A stretch of 64,000 nucleotides of DNA from positions 62,028,593-62,092,592 of the forward strand of contig OX419759.1 in assembly GCA_948567375.1 (NCBI GenBank), written 5' to 3'. Made by a program: the position numbers and the translations under genes. Of the stretch, positions 11,101-22,835 are shown one piece after another. The stretch's first letter is position 1, and each line of letters opens with the position of its first letter. The notes under the pieces are model-generated. The model was not told the DNA's origin. It ran no database searches and saw only the letters and a list, made by a program, of their open reading frames with translations. Source of the stretch: Lunularia cruciata. Its lineage: Eukaryota; Streptophyta; Marchantiopsida; Lunulariales; Lunulariaceae.

Positions 11101-13473
11101 CTACCTTCTACGGTACATCTTCAACTTATCATGGTTAATCCTATCAAAGTGTCTTCCTCCTAACTCCTTGAGATCATAGGTGTAATTGCCCTACACCTTC
11201 TCCACTATGAAAGGTCCAAAGTACTTAGGCAAAACTTCTTTTGCACTCTCTTGAATCGAATGGAATCAAACAACATTACCCAATCACCTTCCTTGAAAGG
11301 CTCCACCTTCTTCTTGCCTTGCCTCTTGTTGTAGCTCTCCTTTTGTTTCCTTTGGGCTTGCTCCACTCAAACCATAGCAACTGCTCTTGCCTCTTCCAAC
11401 TCATGAGTTGTTCCTTCCTTGACTTCTTTGCATCACCTCCTTGTGCTTTCTTCAATCTCCTATGAATGCTTTGGAAGGTAGGAAGATCAAAGTGAATAGG
11501 TAGGGTAGACTCAGTACCATATACCAATTGAAATGGAGAATATCTAGTGGAAGTCTTCATGGTTGTCCTATACTCCCACAAAACAACATGAATCCTCTTG
11601 TCCCAATGATGTTTAGCCCTCTCCATTTCTGCATCCATTGCTCTTCGAAGTAGACCATCTGCTCCTTGGTGAATATCCTCCACCATTGTGTAAGGTCTAG
11701 ATCTTGCTACAAAGGCCTTCCTCTCCCTAGCATGTATCCCTTCTGGATAGTTACCTCTTGTCACAAAATCCATAATCTCCTTGTACTCCATTGGAACCTC
11801 TTGAGTGATTGAGATGTCATGAGCTCCTCATCCAGGAAGGAATCATCCACTCGCTCATCTCCATCATGATCATAGGCTCTAGATAACAAATCAGCATTTG
11901 CATGTTTCTTTCTTGGCCTATCCTCAATGGTGTAGTCATACTCAGACAAGAGTATCATCCACCTTGCTAGTCTCCCTTCAACATTAGGCTTGTTGAAAAT
12001 GTACTTCAAAGCCTTGCCGTTTGTGACAATGGTGGCTTTCCCTCCAATCAAGTAGTGTCTAAACTTCTTGAGACCAAAGATCATTGCCAACCCTTCTCTC
12101 TCCGTGCCAGAGTAGTTCTTCTCTACTGAAACCATCTGCCTACTAGCATAAGCTATTGGATGATCATGCCCATCTTGGTCTAATTGACTAAGAGTGCATC
12201 CTATAGCTACATTAGAAGCATCAGTGTAGAGGATGAAAGGCTTACTCCAATCAGGTTTAGCAAGAATTGGAGCTACAACAAGGGATTGCTTGAGCTCCTC
12301 AAAAGCTTTGAGAGCCTCCTTGTCCTCCAAAATCACCATGTAATCTTTACCCTTCTTCATGTAGATAGTCAATGCATAAGCCTTGTTAGAAAATGAGAAG
12401 ATGAACCTCCTATAGAATCCAACCATCCCCAAGAATTGGTGTAACTTTGTCAAGCTTGAAGGGAATGGAAGGTCTGAGATTTTCCTCACCTTCTTAGGAT
12501 CAATTGCTATTCCACCCTTGGAGATGATGTGCCCCAAAAGTAGACCTTCTTCACATCCAAAAATGAACTTCTCTGGGTTGAGTGATGCAGCTGCCTCATC
12601 CAAGCATTGGAAGACTTTGATTAGATGCTGAAAGTGCTCCTCTTTGCTCCCATAGACACAAAAGTCATCAATGAAGTCTCTCATAAATTTCCCAATGAAA
12701 GGTTCAAATTTCTTGTTCATGAACCGTTGGAATGTGGCTGGAGAATTGCAAAGCCCAAAAGGCATGACCTTGAAAGTGTAAGCTCTCCAAGGTGTGGTGA
12801 ATGTGGTGAGTTTTTGATGCTCTGGTGCAATCTTGATTTGGTTATATCCACTATAACCATCTCCAAAACTATACCTCTCATGACCTACAACCTCCTCCAA
12901 GATCTCATCAATGAATGGCAATGGGTAGTAGTACTTCTTGGTAACAGCATTGAGCTTCTTGTAATCTACACATACCCGAAGCTTGCTATTCTTTTTCTTC
13001 ACAATGATAATTGGAGACACCCATTCTGCATTCTCTACCTCAAAGATAAATCCAGCCTCCTTGAGCTTATCAATCTCCTCCTTCACAACCAAAGATATTG
13101 GTGGGCTAATGCAATGTTGCTTTTGGCGGATTGGTCTTGCATGTGACTTCACCTGTATCTTGTGCTCCTCCAAGGTGACTTCCTTCAAATGCCTGTAACT
13201 AAAAGCAAGCACATGGATGAACTTGCAGAAAATCTCCTCAAATCTCACCTTCTCCTCCTTGGTAACATTTGGACCATACTTGAGGGTAGATAACCTTCTC
13301 TCTACCTCCTCAAGTGTCAATGGTGATTTATCTGGGTCTTTCAAAACCTTTGGCTTAGGTGCAAAATCCATAGCACACAAGGGATACACATCTAAATCAG
13401 ATTCAGATTCATCCTCCTCCATGCTTGTGTCCACACTTGAGGCCTTCTTCACAATCTGATTCCCAATAATCAA
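11101..13473 (-). pseudogene. E2 pol: RT, RNase H and truncated integrase
   Basis: The minus-strand frame 13,473-11,761 holds a 570-codon stretch with RT (VCVDYKKLN; FGLCNSPATF; active site FIDDFCVYG) and RNase H (LYTDAS). A frameshift near 11,790 moves to the frame 11,791-11,276. There the sequence jumps from GLLRRA to DAEMERAKHHW, skipping about 190 residues that in E3 contain the HHCC finger and the DD35E core. After a further frame change the C-terminus continues to a stop at 11,101. Confidence 0.88.
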
Positions 13474-13708
13474 AAGAGGGTGTATTTGAATGTGAAGTGT
13501 TGGTGGTGTTAGTCATAGGACCTGTGACCCTATGGATTGATGGCCCAATCCTCAAGTACCCTTTGTGCTATCTATCAGTTGTGCGTGCGGCTCTCAACCA
13601 TGGCCTCCCAAGAAGTAAGTCATAGCTTGAATCCTTCAAGACTTGGAAAGTTATAAGATTTTGAACTCCCATAACTGAAACTGCCACTTTATCCATCACC
13701 CCTACTGG

Positions 13709-15325
13709 TCAAACTTGTTGCTTGTTTGCCATGCTCACCACAAATTTTGAAGCTCTTGAGGGTATCATACCCAACTTCTTCATCAACCTTTCTGACATGG
13801 CAGTCACTGCTGATCCTCCATCAACCAATGCATCCTTGATGTTGTGACCATTCACTCTCACATCAATCTTGGAGGCATATTCACAAGCCTCCCATGGTGC
13901 TAGCTTGGCATCCACCACCCCCATTGATACTGGAGCTTTTACCTTCTTCTTCTTCTTGCTCCTTGTAGAACTCAAACCACCTCTAAGCTCCTTTCTCAAG
14001 GTAGGGTTGAAAGCAATCAATTGGCCCACTATGATGTTAGCCTTGTGACTACCAACATCCTCCAACACATTGTAGTTCCATTGTTGCTTTGAAATCAAGA
14101 AATCCTCCATCCCCAACTTCTTCCTTGGAGTCTTTGTTGTTGATGGTGTTGAGGTGAGAGTGCTCCTAGTAGACATGGGAGTATCCTTGCTTGGAGTAAA
14201 TCCTTGAGAAGAGTGAACATCCTTGGCAAAACAAGCTCTCTTCTTCTCTTGTGCCAAAAGCTCCAAAGTAAGACTCTTGGAGTTTGAGCACTCTCCCTTC
14301 TTATACTTGCTCTCCACCACATCTATGGATGCTATCCTCTTACTTATGTTTGGATTAGGAGCCACTTGGGTTTCACTACCTCCCTCTTTCCCTCTATTGG
14401 CTCCTTCATAACCCCTTCCTCCATGGTAAGTGGAATTTGGGCAATTCCTTTGGATATGGCCTCTTCCTCCACAACCAAAACAATTTCTCTCATTGAAATT
14501 GTTGGCTGGTTGACCTCCTCTATATGGATAGTTTCTATAACTCCTAGGCCCTCTTCCTACATTCTGATCCATCTCTCTCTTCTCCCATAGTTGCACCACA
14601 TTGATCTTGAGATCCGCAAGTTGTTTGGTGATGGTTTGAAGTGGATCCTTTGGTGGAGGTGCAAGAATTGGAGCAACTACTACTTGTGGTGCAACCCTTG
14701 CCACCAAAGTATCAGAAGTTCCACCATACTTGTAGCCTTGAGAAGGATGCACTACCTCCTTCATTACCAAATCACTCTCATCCCCTTCCAAACTCTCCTC
14801 CATAGGAATTGTGATTTTGATAGCTTCAACCTTGGAAGAAGGTTTTTCATATCTCACCTTGCTTCTAATTTCTGGTCTCAACCCTCCTACAAAATTCTTG
14901 GTGAGCATGGCCCCTATGCCAATCATTGTAGTCTCCACATCATCCCCACCCTTCCTCAACACTATGCAAAATCTGGACTCTAACTTTTCCACTCTTTCCA
15001 CATAGACTCTCACTTTCTCTCCGTCTCCTTGCTTGAGAAATGTAACCTCACTCATCAATCTCTCATAACTCTCATCAATAAGAAAGTTCTCAATGAGTGC
15101 TGAAGTCAAAGTCTCCCAGGACTCCTCTTCCCCATCTCTCCTCTCTCTCTTTTGGTATTCTGACTCATACCATGTAAGTGTTGCATCCTCAAAGAAATCT
15201 GGTAATAATGAGGCCCACTCATTCTTCCTCCTCTCATTGTTTCCTATGCAAGATCTCTTGAAGTCTCTCACAAAGGCCTCCACATCTTCTCCATCCTTGC
15301 CAAAGAAAACGGGAAGTTTCCCCAT
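13709..15325 (-). CDS. E2 Gag plus protease start, open for 538 codons
   Basis: The ATG at 15,325 matches the E3 gag start (MGKLPVFFGKDGEDVEAF). The order is a retrotransposon Gag domain (residues about 1-180), a Pro-rich linker (APILAPPPKDP), a zinc knuckle CFGCGGRGHIQRNC with all four ligands intact, a basic linker, then the retropepsin-type site ALVDGGSAV near the C-terminus. It stops at 13,709 in the protease, where E3 continues in frame to pol. It would make structural protein that packages element RNA. This is the only copy here with an unbroken Gag including the knuckle. Confidence 0.82.
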   Translation of the reverse strand: MGKLPVFFGKDGEDVEAFVRDFKRSCIGNNERRKNEWASLLPDFFEDATLTWYESEYQKRERRDGEEESWETLTSALIENFLIDESYERLMSEVTFLKQGDGEKVRVYVERVEKLESRFCIVLRKGGDDVETTMIGIGAMLTKNFVGGLRPEIRSKVRYEKPSSKVEAIKITIPMEESLEGDESDLVMKEVVHPSQGYKYGGTSDTLVARVAPQVVVAPILAPPPKDPLQTITKQLADLKINVVQLWEKREMDQNVGRGPRSYRNYPYRGGQPANNFNERNCFGCGGRGHIQRNCPNSTYHGGRGYEGANRGKEGGSETQVAPNPNISKRIASIDVVESKYKKGECSNSKSLTLELLAQEKKRACFAKDVHSSQGFTPSKDTPMSTRSTLTSTPSTTKTPRKKLGMEDFLISKQQWNYNVLEDVGSHKANIIVGQLIAFNPTLRKELRGGLSSTRSKKKKKVKAPVSMGVVDAKLAPWEACEYASKIDVRVNGHNIKDALVDGGSAVTAMSERLMKKLGMIPSRASKFVVSMANKQQV

Positions 15326-15546
15326 CTTAACCCTCACTATCTTTCTTTTCTCTCAATTTTTTTTTTCTCTCACCCTATTACTAATAGATTATATACATGA
15401 CTAACACCATCTGAGAATAATCCACTCTAGGGAACACAAAAGGTTCAGGTTGCTCCAAGATTTCTATAGCAACATCAAATCCTAGAGTGCATATTAATCA
15501 AACTCTCATGGATAGTTTAGGGTAAGTTGAAAGATTATCTCCATCA

Positions 15547-16020
15547 CTAATCTTGAGAACTAGCTGATGAAGGTGGTAGTATTTCTGTAGTTGTATTAAG
15601 ACTCTCTCCAAGATCCTTCACCAAAGTCTCAAAAAGTGCTTTTATTCTACTACACTCATGTCCTTTTGGAAGTCCTTCCACTCCACAAACCTCACACAAC
15701 TCCTTGGTCTTAGATCTTCTCCCTCCTAATCTTGGTGAAGAAGGTCCAACATGCAAACCCAAGTCAAGTAAGCCTCTCCTTTCCCTCAATTTCTTGATCT
15801 CAAAGGTCAATGGACATGAACTTGCCTTATGTCCCTTCTGTCCACACAGAAAGCACTTAGACTCACTCTTTCCTCCAAATGGTGTAGGTTTTTGGATCCT
15901 CTCAACACTCTCTTCAAATTCTATTGTAAACTCTCTTTTTCTCAAATCTACCCCTACAATCACCTCAAACCCTTGGGAAACCTTGCATAATCTCAATTTC
16001 CACTCTTGATGACCCTCCAT
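15547..16020 (-). CDS. E2 pre-gag zinc-knuckle ORF (157 aa)
   Basis: Intact ORF of the same length as the E3 copy. The ATG at 16,020 (MEGHQEWKLRLC) is chosen because E3 has ATG at the same place; upstream in-frame starts are not ATG. It holds a CX2CX4HX4C knuckle (CFLCGQKGHKASSC, about residues 62-75) and a second cluster CEVC...GHEC about 40 residues later, then a Leu-rich tail. It lies between the primer site and gag, where most Ty3/gypsy elements have only leader. I do not recognise the family; RNA or nucleic-acid binding is inferred from the knuckle. Confidence 0.7.
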   Translation of the reverse strand: MEGHQEWKLRLCKVSQGFEVIVGVDLRKREFTIEFEESVERIQKPTPFGGKSESKCFLCGQKGHKASSCPLTFEIKKLRERRGLLDLGLHVGPSSPRLGGRRSKTKELCEVCGVEGLPKGHECSRIKALFETLVKDLGESLNTTTEILPPSSASSQD

Positions 16021-16857
16021 GTTCCCAAGATGAATCAAAACACTCAAACATGCTTTTTGTTGATCTCAAACTCCTCATGCATGAGATCTCCACTCTGCAG
16101 AATTGACCCTTCCACACAATGTCACTCAAATCTCCCAACCTATATGTCACAATCCTTTGAATTTTTTTACATTTAATCACAACTCTAGGGCGTATTTCCT
16201 TGAAAAATTTCAGATCTTTTCATCAAGCCATTTGCCCTAGACACCTTTCTATTCAACACATATATTTCAGATTTGGTCTGAAAACCACCCCCCTCACTTC
16301 AAAAACTCATAATTCCCTGTGCAAGAATAATCTCTTTCTAATTTTTGTAGCAGCAGGTAGAATACAATGCACTGAATTTTCTTGGAAGTTTTCAAGACAA
16401 TTCACTTAAAATTGAAGAAATAGCAGACTCTGTACAATTTTCCAGAGAGCATGCAGTTACGGGAGCACTTTACCCTATCAACTTTTAAAAATTCTAGCCC
16501 TGTGCGCATAGTAGCTCTCAAAATAATTTCAAGTGTGCTAACTGAAAGATAACCCAAGCTATCATGTGTAGAAATTTCAAGTGTAGATCTCAAACTTGAG
16601 ATTTTGCCCAAAATCACCCTAATCCCCAAAATCTGCAATCCACCTCACACAATCTCTCCAATTCCTCTCATGTGTACAAGATGTACAAAATCACCTCAAA
16701 GATATCATAATGAACTACAGTGTATACAAATAGATCTTGGTTCTCTAACATAAGTTCAGCCCTCTCCTCTCCTAATGGTCTTTCCAAGTGAGCTCTCATA
16801 GCCTCCATCTGCCTAATGTAGAATTGAACGCGGAACATTATCTTGCCTTCTAGAGAG

Positions 16858-16875
16858 GTCCCGGCAACGGAACCA
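16858..16875 (-). other. E2 primer-binding site (tRNA-Glu type)
   Basis: The minus strand reads TGGTTCCGTTGCCGGGAC, four bases from the LTR end. It is identical to the E3 site. Confidence 0.85.
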
Positions 16876-16879
16876 AAAA

Positions 16880-17571
16880 TGTGAGCTGGCCTATCTCTCA
16901 CTCAGGATGAACCTCTGATGGCTATTATGGTAGCACACCATGGAATAAGAAGGCAAGGAACCCCAACTCCATCATACTCCTCCAAGGCTAACACTCCATG
17001 ACTCAAGACATTGCTCACTAGAGAACTCAATAAGAGAGAGATAGTTGCAAATGAAAGGATGATGAGTACCTCCTCACCCTTTGTTTATATACTTGTGAAA
17101 TACTTACGTACCAAAGTTACTTATTACCGTAGTAGCTCAAGTTACTAGACTAAAAGTCAAGTAAAGTCAAAAAGTAGAAAGGAATATCCATTCACATGGG
17201 CATATTCCCCTAAGCATGTGGTCTTATCTTGACCCAACCACTAAATCAAGGATTCCTTCACATGGGCTATCCTTGGACTAAAGAAGAATCTAAAACAAAA
17301 AGGCTTGTGGGCCCAAGAGTTCTCAACTCTTTCCTCAAAGCCAAACACCTAGGAATAATACCAAGTCAACACACTAAAATCCAAAATAGTGGTGCTCATC
17401 TTTTCTACTTCCTCTAAAGTAAGGTCCCCTCTATTTTAGCTATGACTAACTTTAGCTAACCATGACTAATATAGAACCATCCTTTATCTCTATATAAATA
17501 ATATCTCTTAAGTACTTGTAATACCAAGCTAAATATCATAATACCACACACATGCACAAATGGGTGTTACA
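16880..17571 (-). repeat. E2 5' LTR (right)
   Basis: Reverse complement of the family A LTR, 692 bp, the same length as the left LTR but with scattered substitutions. Flanked on the right by GAGC (17,572-17,575). Confidence 0.9.
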
Positions 17572-19168
17572 GAGCAATGCTCACCCAGCATGATGATGAG
17601 GGAAAGGAGTTTGTGATGGCCTATGCTAGTTGCTCCAACGATTCAGCAGAGGCAAAGTATAGTTCATATGAGAGAGTGCTTGGCAATAGTACAAGCAATA
17701 GCACATTTATGATGTTACCTATTTGGTAACCCCTTTACTTTCATCACGGATCATCAACCATTTAAGTGGTTGATAGAGTCCAACAAGCTTTTGGGGAAGC
17801 TTGCATATGGGCTCTGATTTTACAAGAGTATGATTTCATGGTAATTCACAAACCTAGAGTGGTGAACGGTGATGCAAATGGGTTGAGTAGAAACCCATGT
17901 CATAGCCAATAAGATCAGACTAGATCACATTGGCATGGTGGGACATATGAGGAGAGGATGCAAGGTTGCCATGCATCTACCTTTCTCTATATATTTTCTA
18001 AGGCTTTGGTGGTATCTCTCAATGCATATTGGAGGAGTTATTGAAGTCAAAAAACCAAAGAGTAGAGATAGTGGTATGGTTTAGCGAGACATTCATGATG
18101 ATGTCTTAGTGATGGACTATCTTTGCACTAGTGTTGTGGGTGTCACAGTTGGAGCCAAGCAAAGATAGTATTCTTCAACAAGCCAAGTGGTTCAGATTGG
18201 AGGGCAAACACCTTCTTTGTATATGGAAGGATGGTAGGGTGCAAGTAGTATCACTTCCATCCTAGAGACCACAGTTGTTCCATCATGCTCATCAAGAGCT
18301 AGGACATTTTGGAGTAAAACATACATATAGCTTACTCTAGAGTCATTATTGGTGGTACGGTATGCAGACTGATGTACAATAGTTTGTTGCAAGATGTGTG
18401 GTTTGTGACCAAGTTAGAGCATCACTCAATACTCTTACACCATAGTTTCACCTATTACCTATCATGGGATTGGGTTATTGTTGGAGTTTGGACTTTGTTG
18501 GACCTTAATCGTTGACTGTGAGACATCATCAATATGTTTTGGTGATAGTGGAACACTTCTCCAAGTGGATTGAGTTGGTGGCACTTCGTGACAAGTCCAA
18601 CAAAGGGATGACGTACTCATTCTTGGATTAGGTTCTTAGTCATTTCGGTGCACCAATTGAGGTTTTGATTGATTAGGGTATAGAGTTCTTGGAGGAGTTT
18701 CAAGTCTTGTGTGACAAGGCTTTGATTGATCATCATACTATCTCCCAAGATCACCATGAGGTAGATGGCTTAGAGAGTGGTTCAGAAAATGAAGAGAAGA
18801 TTGCAGATGTATGGTCTGCAGAGATGCCACTTGGGAGATTGGGACTCCAATTACCTTGGTTGGCCATGGGCTATCGGTTCAGCTGGCAAGCTTCCTTATC
18901 ATCCCTCTCTCCTTACTTTCTACTCTATGAATGAGATCCAAATTTACCTATAGCCATTTGTCAAGATGCTATTATAGTTTTGGACTTTGATCCAAATGTA
19001 TGGATGAGCGTATGTTCTAAATGGGTAAAGATGTTTTGGAGAGTGATGTCGATGGCCTTTGAGAACTTGGCAATTGGTTAGCATTGGGATACATTATGAT
19101 ATGCTTCCATTCAAGGAGGAGGTTATAGACCATCAATCTATTGATTTCATCTAGGTGATTATGTATAT
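17572..19168 (+). pseudogene. B1: family B RNase H end and integrase, decayed
   Basis: Conceptual translation with stops and shifts gives the RNase H C-terminus (ITDHQPFKWL region at about 17,745). The integrase zinc finger follows (GHFGVKHTYSLL...CVVCDQ, about 18,297-18,412), then FDFVGP (about 18,495), SFLD-VLSHFGAP and a core ending in a short open frame 18,689-18,934, and finally HLGDYVY before the G insertion. This belongs to a Ty3/gypsy family distinct from A. It resumes at 26,905 after the G element. Confidence 0.75.
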
Positions 19169-19271
19169 TGTAAAAGACCAAGACCGAGAAGAGAAATAGG
19201 AGAATGGAAGCTTACATTGGGACATTTGAATGAGGGAAACCTTTGAATGCCTAGCATGAGCTTTGGCTTTG

Positions 19272-19281
19272 GTATTTATAG
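19272..19281 (-). promoter_or_regulatory. G LTR TATA box
   Basis: The minus strand reads CTATAAATACC, a canonical plant TATA box, in the coding direction of G. The same site is kept in the other LTR at about 26,591-26,600. Confidence 0.65.
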
Positions 19282-19299
19282 GTAGCATACCAGGCCCTT

Positions 19300-19516
19300 G
19301 TGAAGCTTCTCAAGAAGCTTCCTTGAGCCACTTCCTTAGAGTGCAAGCCAAGTTAACCTGGAAGCCTCTAAAGAAGCTTCCTTCTAGAAGCCGCCTACTT
19401 GGCATGCAAGCTAAGCTAGTTAGAAGCTTCTAGAAGCTACTTACTTGAGGTGCAAGCTAAGCTAGCCAAGAAGCTTCCCAAGAAGCTTCCTAGATATTTC
19501 TGGAAATTTCTAGGCT
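19300..19516 (-). promoter_or_regulatory. Heat-shock-element cluster in G LTR
   Basis: Repeated GAAGCTTC and TTCnnGAA modules. They include a perfect three-unit site GAAgcTTCtaGAA at about 19,424-19,436 and TTCtgGAAatTTC at about 19,498-19,510. In the coding (minus) direction the cluster lies 20-240 bp upstream of the TATA box. The consensus of heat-shock factor sites (alternating nGAAn/nTTCn) is established; heat induction of G is inference. Confidence 0.6.
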
Positions 19517-20239
19517 AATTTGTCTTATTTGCTACTTCATTAGCCCTACTAACTTCGTTGCTAAACTCTATATTGTTACATATTCCCCCATCGCTATTTG
19601 GTGATATCCACGTCACCAATGAAGCTTAAAACTCCTGGATGGCTATCTGTGTATTCTGGAGGTGAGGAAGAGGTTCTCATGTGGCATCATGAAGGAGAAC
19701 TCCATATGTTGTCGATAGCCTCGTTGAATATGGCAACATGCAAGGATACGATTAACTTCTTACTCCTCATGATCAATGATAGGGACAAGAAGCTGGGGAG
19801 GTTGGACTCAAGAGGAAAAGGAAGAGGGGTTAGGAACAAACGGTTTCAACTTGGAAACATGAAAGACAGGATGGATGTGCATATGACAAGGCAAGGCAAG
19901 TCAATAAGCAATAAGAGAGACAATTTGGGTGACATCAAAGGGTCCTATCCAATTAGGGGCATGTTTACAAACTTGGGTATCAAGTGGGAGGGGTAGATTA
20001 CTAGAGGATAACATAACTTTATCACCGACTTCAAAGGTGAGATCATAACAATGGTGGTCTGCATATTTTTTTTTACGATTATGAGCAACAAGGAGGTGAG
20101 ATTTGGCTTGTTGGAGAGATTCTCAAGAAGGTTGAAGTATGAGGGACCGAAGATTGAGGAGGAGCAAAAAGAGAATATGGAAAAGTGGATCTTGGCCAAA
20201 ATTGAGAGAGAAAGGGGAAAATCCAGTGCTTGCCTATTT

Positions 20240-20790
20240 GAAATTGTTGTAGGTAAACTCTACAGCTGCAAGGCATTCATCCCAATTGGTGTGGTGGACA
20301 TTGACAAAAGCACATAACATATCCTCCAAGATGTGATTTGCATGTTTAGTTTGTCCATTAGTTTGAGGATGATAGGTTGTGGACAAAGCAAGCTTGGTGT
20401 CGAGTATCTAGAAGAGTGCTTGCCAAAACTCCCCAATAAATCAAGAATCACGATCAAAAATGAGTACACGTGGCATCCCACGATGCTTGCAAACATTGTT
20501 GAAGTAGATTTGCACTCAGGTTGGAGCATCCATGGTATCAAAGGTTGGTGCCAAGTGGATTTGCTTACTAAGCTTATCCACAAACACTACAATTATTTTG
20601 TGTCCTTGCTTGGTCTTGGGTAAGGATGTGATGAGATCCAAGCTCATGTGTTCCCATCGAGCAGATAAAATAGAGAGTGGTTGAAGGAGTCCACTTGACT
20701 TTTGGTTGCTAGCCTTGTTACGTTGGCAGCTCTCACACAATTGAACAAATTCTTGAACATCTCGTGTCATGTTGGGTCACTACCATTGAC
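20240..20790 (-). pseudogene. G integrase, decayed
   Basis: The frame 20,770-20,516 holds the end of the zinc finger (CESCQRNKASN) and the start of the catalytic core (MSLDLITSLPKTKQGH, then VFVDKLSKQIHLAP). The frame 20,583-20,260 continues the core. These are typical of Ty3/gypsy integrase. No chromodomain could be recognised between here and the LTR. Confidence 0.7.
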
Positions 20791-20832
20791 GTTGGAGTGT
20801 ATGCAAGGTCTTGTCTATACCCATGTGACCAG

Positions 20833-22430
20833 CTATTGGTAAATCATGGGCTTCTTGAAGGTGCACAAATCAGAGATCACATTTGGTTGGAACATAGATC
20901 CGGTCTTCATGGAATAGAAGGGCTTCCTTGAAGGAGAAGGTGTTGTACTCCTTATTGCATGTTCTAAGATGGCCATGTACCATCTGGAAGAAGGGATCTT
21001 GGTGTAGAGCTGATCGAAACTCATTTTGGACCTTGGAGTCAATTGACACCGTTGTAATTGCTATAGTGATGAGGGGAAGAGACTTCAATCAAGTTATTAT
21101 GATAGAGCATCAGGGATGACATGGAACAAATCTAGTGTGTACTCAAATTTGATGTCAAACAATTGGAGTTGTTCCTCTCATCGATGATGTCAACTCTTCA
21201 TGTGTTCCAAGTATAAGGTCTACAACAATGGTTTGTGATTAGTTCGCATGATCACTTGTTTCTCCAAGAGATAATGCCTCCATATCTTGGTAGCATATAC
21301 CATTGCAAGTTGTTCTTGATCTCAAGTAGAGTAATTTCTTTCAGCCATATTTAGTCTGCAAGACACAAAGGCAATGGGATGTAACCCATCTAGAAACTCT
21401 TGTTGCAACACTGCTCCAATTGCAAAGTTAGAAGCATCAAAATCAACCATACAAGGTAGTTGAGGATCATATGGTTGAAGAATAGGCCTTGAAGACACCA
21501 TATGTTTCAACTTTGGAATGCTTCTTTGTGCTTGGTGGTCCATTGGAAGCTCGAGTTCTTCCTCAAGAGGTCAATCAATGGTGCAACTACATGAGCATAA
21601 TAATGGATGAACCGTAGATAAAAACTGGCCAATCCATTAAATGCCCATACTTCTATAGCATCCTTTGGAGTAGGCCAATCAGTAATGGCCTTGATTTTCT
21701 CTTCTTCCATCTTGATTCCCTCTGATGAGACCTTGTGACCCAAGAGGGTAACTCTCTTTTGCCAAAAGGCACACTTTGACTTCTTACAGTAAAATTGTCA
21801 TTTTTGTAGTCATCTTAGGACTTCTCGTACATGATTCATGTGTTTTGCCTCTTTCTTGCTATAGATTGAGATATCATCCAAGAACACCACCAAGTACTAA
21901 TCCAATAGTCCATCCAACACTTGATGCATTTGATTCATAAAGACTGTTGGAGCATTAGTCAGGCCAAAAGGTAGAACTCTCTACTCGAAATACCCATATC
22001 TTGTGCAAAAGGTAATCTTTTGCACATCCTCCCTATCAATGGAGATTTTTGAATAGCCACTACAAAGATCCAACTTGGAAAAATATTGTGCTCCACTCAA
22101 TTGTTCAAGCAATTCATCAATCCAAGACAAAGGATATGCATTCTTCACTGTTTGCTTATTGAGCCCATGATAATCAATACAAAAACAAAGTCCTCCATCC
22201 TTCTCTGGAACAAATAGTACCTATGTTCTCCAAGGAGAGGTATTATGTTGTATGAAGTTCTTCTCCAAAAACTCTATAAGTGTTGTTTGTAACTCCTCCA
22301 ACTCCTTTGGTGAGAGCCAATAGATTGTTCTACTCATCGGAGTACTCCTTGGCAATAACTCAATCTTGAAGGACATACCATGATCCGAGGGTAATCCCTT
22401 CAATAATTCATTTGGAAACACATCCGCAAA
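20833..22430 (-). pseudogene. G reverse transcriptase and RNase H, decayed
   Basis: Read right to left. RT fingers are in the frame 22,421-22,221 (IELLPRSTPMSRTIYWLSPK). The palm holds FGLTNAPTVFMNQMHQ (about 21,970) and the active site VVFLDDISIYS (about 21,870). A connection follows at 21,743-21,507 (LGHKVSSEGIKMEEEKI). RNase H lies at 21,543-21,322 (MVDFDASNFAIGAVLQQ), then linker sequence at about 21,088-20,833. Several stops and frameshifts. Confidence 0.75.
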
Positions 22431-22835
22431 CTCTTGAACTATCTAATCAACCACTGCTTGATGAGGTTCTTGGCCCTCCTTGGATTGCCCTTGTGCAATT
22501 GGCTTGATCCACACCACAAAAACAAACTTATCTTCCTCCAAAGCTTGCTCTATGGCTGCTTCACTAACAAACTTCGCATCTAAGGACTCATCTCTCTTCA
22601 AAGCTTGTTCCATGGTTGCTTCCTTGGCAAACTTCTCATCTTGGGAATCCTCTCCCTTCAAGGCATGTTTTATGGCTACCTTCTTGAAAAAATTCCCATC
22701 CTAGGATAGACTAGTCTTAGGTGTCTTACTTAGAGGTGCTAGACAATCTAATTAGAAATTCCTACCTCGGTTTTGTACTTGAATTTGTCATCGGGTCCAA
22801 TCAAATTGAACCTTATGACATTCAAGCCAAGGTAG

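Larger units (their letters stand above)
10361..17571 (-). mobile_element. E2: family A Ty3/gypsy element, minus strand, integrase core deleted
   Basis: Two 692-bp LTRs bound an internal region that reads, on the minus strand, primer site, leader, zinc-knuckle ORF, gag, pol. The GAGC flanks fit a 4-bp target duplication within B1, with 7 extra bases on the left. An internal deletion near 11,637 removes the integrase zinc finger and all three catalytic acidic residues, so this copy could not integrate itself. Confidence 0.92.
19169..19580 (-). repeat. G 3' LTR (left)
   Basis: Bounded by TG...CA and 412 bp long. On its right, the complement of a polypurine tract (TATTCCCCCATCGC, 19,581-19,594) fits the 3' end of a minus-strand element. 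Confidence 0.88.

Noticed and set aside
12625-13146. 173-codon plus-strand frame opposite E2 RT
   Set aside because: A shadow of the conserved RT frame on the minus strand. The same antisense frame appears opposite the RT of E3 and E4.
19296-19510. GAAGCTTC repeats considered as a CRISPR-like or satellite array
   Set aside because: Spacing is irregular, there are no spacers, and the repeats lie within an LTR in both copies. The heat-shock-element reading explains the alternating GAA/TTC pattern better.
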